From the NCBI GenBank assembly GCA_009741485.1, contig CM019236.1, positions 37,198,186 through 37,262,185 on the forward strand: a DNA stretch of 64,000 bases. The letters are read 5' to 3'. Positions 1 through 64,000 of this stretch are shown in pieces. Under the pieces are notes generated by a model that worked only from the letters and a program-made list of their open reading frames with translations, was not told the DNA's origin and did no database searches. Every line of letters begins with the position of its first letter. Position 1 is the first letter of the stretch. This stretch comes from Malurus cyaneus samueli (Eukaryota; Chordata; Aves; Passeriformes; Maluridae). The translations under genes were made by a program, and so were the position numbers.

Positions 1-16
1 CGGGCGCGGGCGCGCC

Positions 17-62209
<62,193 letters not shown>

Positions 62210-64000
62210 GTAAGTATTGAGAGATGCTCTTCTTCTTTTATGTGTCATGGTAGAAAACAAACTCATAGAGGGGTGTAGGAAAAGGACAATACATTTTGAA
62301 AATGCTAAAAAATAATTGTTTTATGTTATATAACATGAGTGCTATTTGTTAGATCTCTGTTGTTTGCTGTTCCCTTCTTGCAACTGAATTTGGGACTGAT
62401 TATGGTGCATTACAGCTACCACTTCGTCTACACCTAGTAGTTTCTTCACCTAAGAATTACTTGTATCATTGTGTTTTCTATAAGCACGTTGAGTCATTTA
62501 ATGATCATTAAGATGCATGTCATTTCACATCAAATTTGAGAAACGTACTAATGCATATGTATCTTAAATGATTTTCTTGCTTTAAGGGGGTTAAAAAGTT
62601 GTGGTTTCATGATGGGAGATGTGTGGTTGCATGGATGAGTGAACTGGCATGTAACTATCCTTATAAACTAAATCATTCATGTTAGATCAGCCAGCACCAC
62701 CGCTTGCAAGTGGTGACACTGAAGGTATTTTTCATTCTCAGTAAGGTGAGAAACATCCTCCTAATGACATATCCACAGCAGGAATGAAATACCCTTCATC
62801 ATAAAAACGATAAGTTACAGACATCATACATACTATTACAGTGTTTTGAACAAACTAACCATGTTATATATTGAGATCCTTTGGATCATTGTACATTGCT
62901 ACTCACTGTAACCAATGTATTCTTCTTGGAAATAACTATCTCTCTGTATGTGGAAAAGATGTTGTCATTAGATTTTAGTTGAGTCCACATTTTTAAGAGC
63001 TCTTTTCCTGACAATATTATTTCTGAGCTGACTGAAATGGAGAGGGAAATGGAGAAGACTTCTGTATCATTTTCTTTATCCATTTGGTAGAAAATACGTA
63101 TTTTTGTATTGTTTTCCTCTACATTTAGCATGGCAGTTACTATCTTTTAAGCACAGATCTTATGTAGCAGGAGAATGCGAACTTGGAATTGTTGCTTAAA
63201 CAAGTTTAGTACCTTGTTAGTTACCTTTTGATGTAACTATTGGGTTGTATATTGCTGTGTCCCCCATAATAATAATGAAATGTGCATGCAGTAGACTTTG
63301 TAGGATGCTCTGCAGATTTCCTTTGTCACCTATTTTTGTAATTTTTGTTTATTTGTTACGTCCCAATGTGTATATGGATTTTCACTACATACTGCAGAGA
63401 TGAGATAAAACAAAAGGGTGTTGGGGGAATTCTTGAGCAGTTGCACTTCATTTATGTCACTACAGCCTGTGTTGGTATAATTGCCTGTGTGGACAACTGT
63501 TCTTACAAGATGAAAGTACATTTTGTCTCTTTAGTTTAGGTCAGTTTGGAGGACGTAACAAAATAAGTAGTGCTGATACTAAATCTAGCAGGAGTGTCAG
63601 ACTGAATACATGTAACTATCCATTATTCCAGCAGTGGTGGCTGAGAGAAGGAAAAAGGAAGAGAGGACCAGAGGAACTTGCATGTTGTAATTTTAATATT
63701 TCAGTTTTGCATTAATTTGCTAGAGGGATGTTAAACAGTTCTGAAAAGTTTCTTTACAGCACTTCCTGAGCCAGTGCAGTAGAATTAATTGCCTTTTTCT
63801 TCCCTCAGTATGCCATTTCAGAGGAGCTAACTTTTCCAATGCCATTAAGCAGCTGGGCTGTATTATCAGTTTCTTGCCTTCTTCCTAGGCTAAGGCCGTT
63901 TTGGGACTGGCTTGATTTTTAATTTGGTTGCATGGATGGTGTTAAGTGACCTTAGAAAACCTTCCACTCTTGGAGTATACAATCATTTCAAGTGTTTGAA
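62210..64000 (+). other. DAPK1: DAPK1 intron 17, runs off the right edge
   Basis: No coding exon, transposon or structured repeat recognised. The downstream exons for the remaining ankyrin, Roc-COR and death domains are expected further right. Confidence 0.88.

Overview
The window is vertebrate nuclear DNA, most likely from a bird. It is AT-rich and intron-dominated, has canonical GT-AG splice sites, and carries several degraded CR1-type LINE fragments, the dominant retroposon of birds and other sauropsids. One protein-coding gene runs left to right across the whole window: DAPK1 (death-associated protein kinase 1). In chicken this locus lies on the Z chromosome, on the block syntenic with human 9q. 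That is general knowledge and cannot be read from this sequence.

Layout. A CpG-rich stretch (1 to about 395) holds the first coding exon (17-74). Intron 1 follows and is very long (75-35268). It contains a composite CR1 copy (16138-17655), an unexplained CpG-rich patch (about 10005-10470), an AT microsatellite and homopolymer runs. Exon 2 (35269-35489) encodes the ATP-binding lobe and the basic loop typical of the DAPK family. Intron 2 (35490-45858) holds a CR1 3' tail (37840-38131), a three-copy 34-bp tandem repeat (41445-41546) and AT-rich stretches. Exons 3-8 (45859-49256) encode the rest of the kinase domain. Exons 9-10 (50852-51423) encode the calmodulin-binding autoregulatory segment. 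Exons 11-17 (53028-62209) encode the linker and eight successive ankyrin repeats. The Roc-COR and death-domain part of DAPK1 must lie beyond the right edge; 62210-64000 is intron.

Reading. The 17 coding exons sum to 1918 bases. Exons 3-17 are perfectly open and splice in phase. The first two exons do not: the family reading frame there is recovered only by allowing four single-base differences (three missing bases, one extra). Corrected, they give 1920 bases, or 640 codons. Since everything downstream is intact and highly conserved, I read this as sequence or assembly error near a GC-rich start and a 28-T homopolymer rather than as a dead gene, but it needs checking.

I did not find a previously undescribed biological system. 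The most interesting loose ends are the indel cluster, the isolated CpG-rich patch with an open frame in intron 1, a frame-neutral 27-base micro-exon inside the kinase domain, and an open read-through of intron 9 that would yield a kinase without its calmodulin-binding segment.
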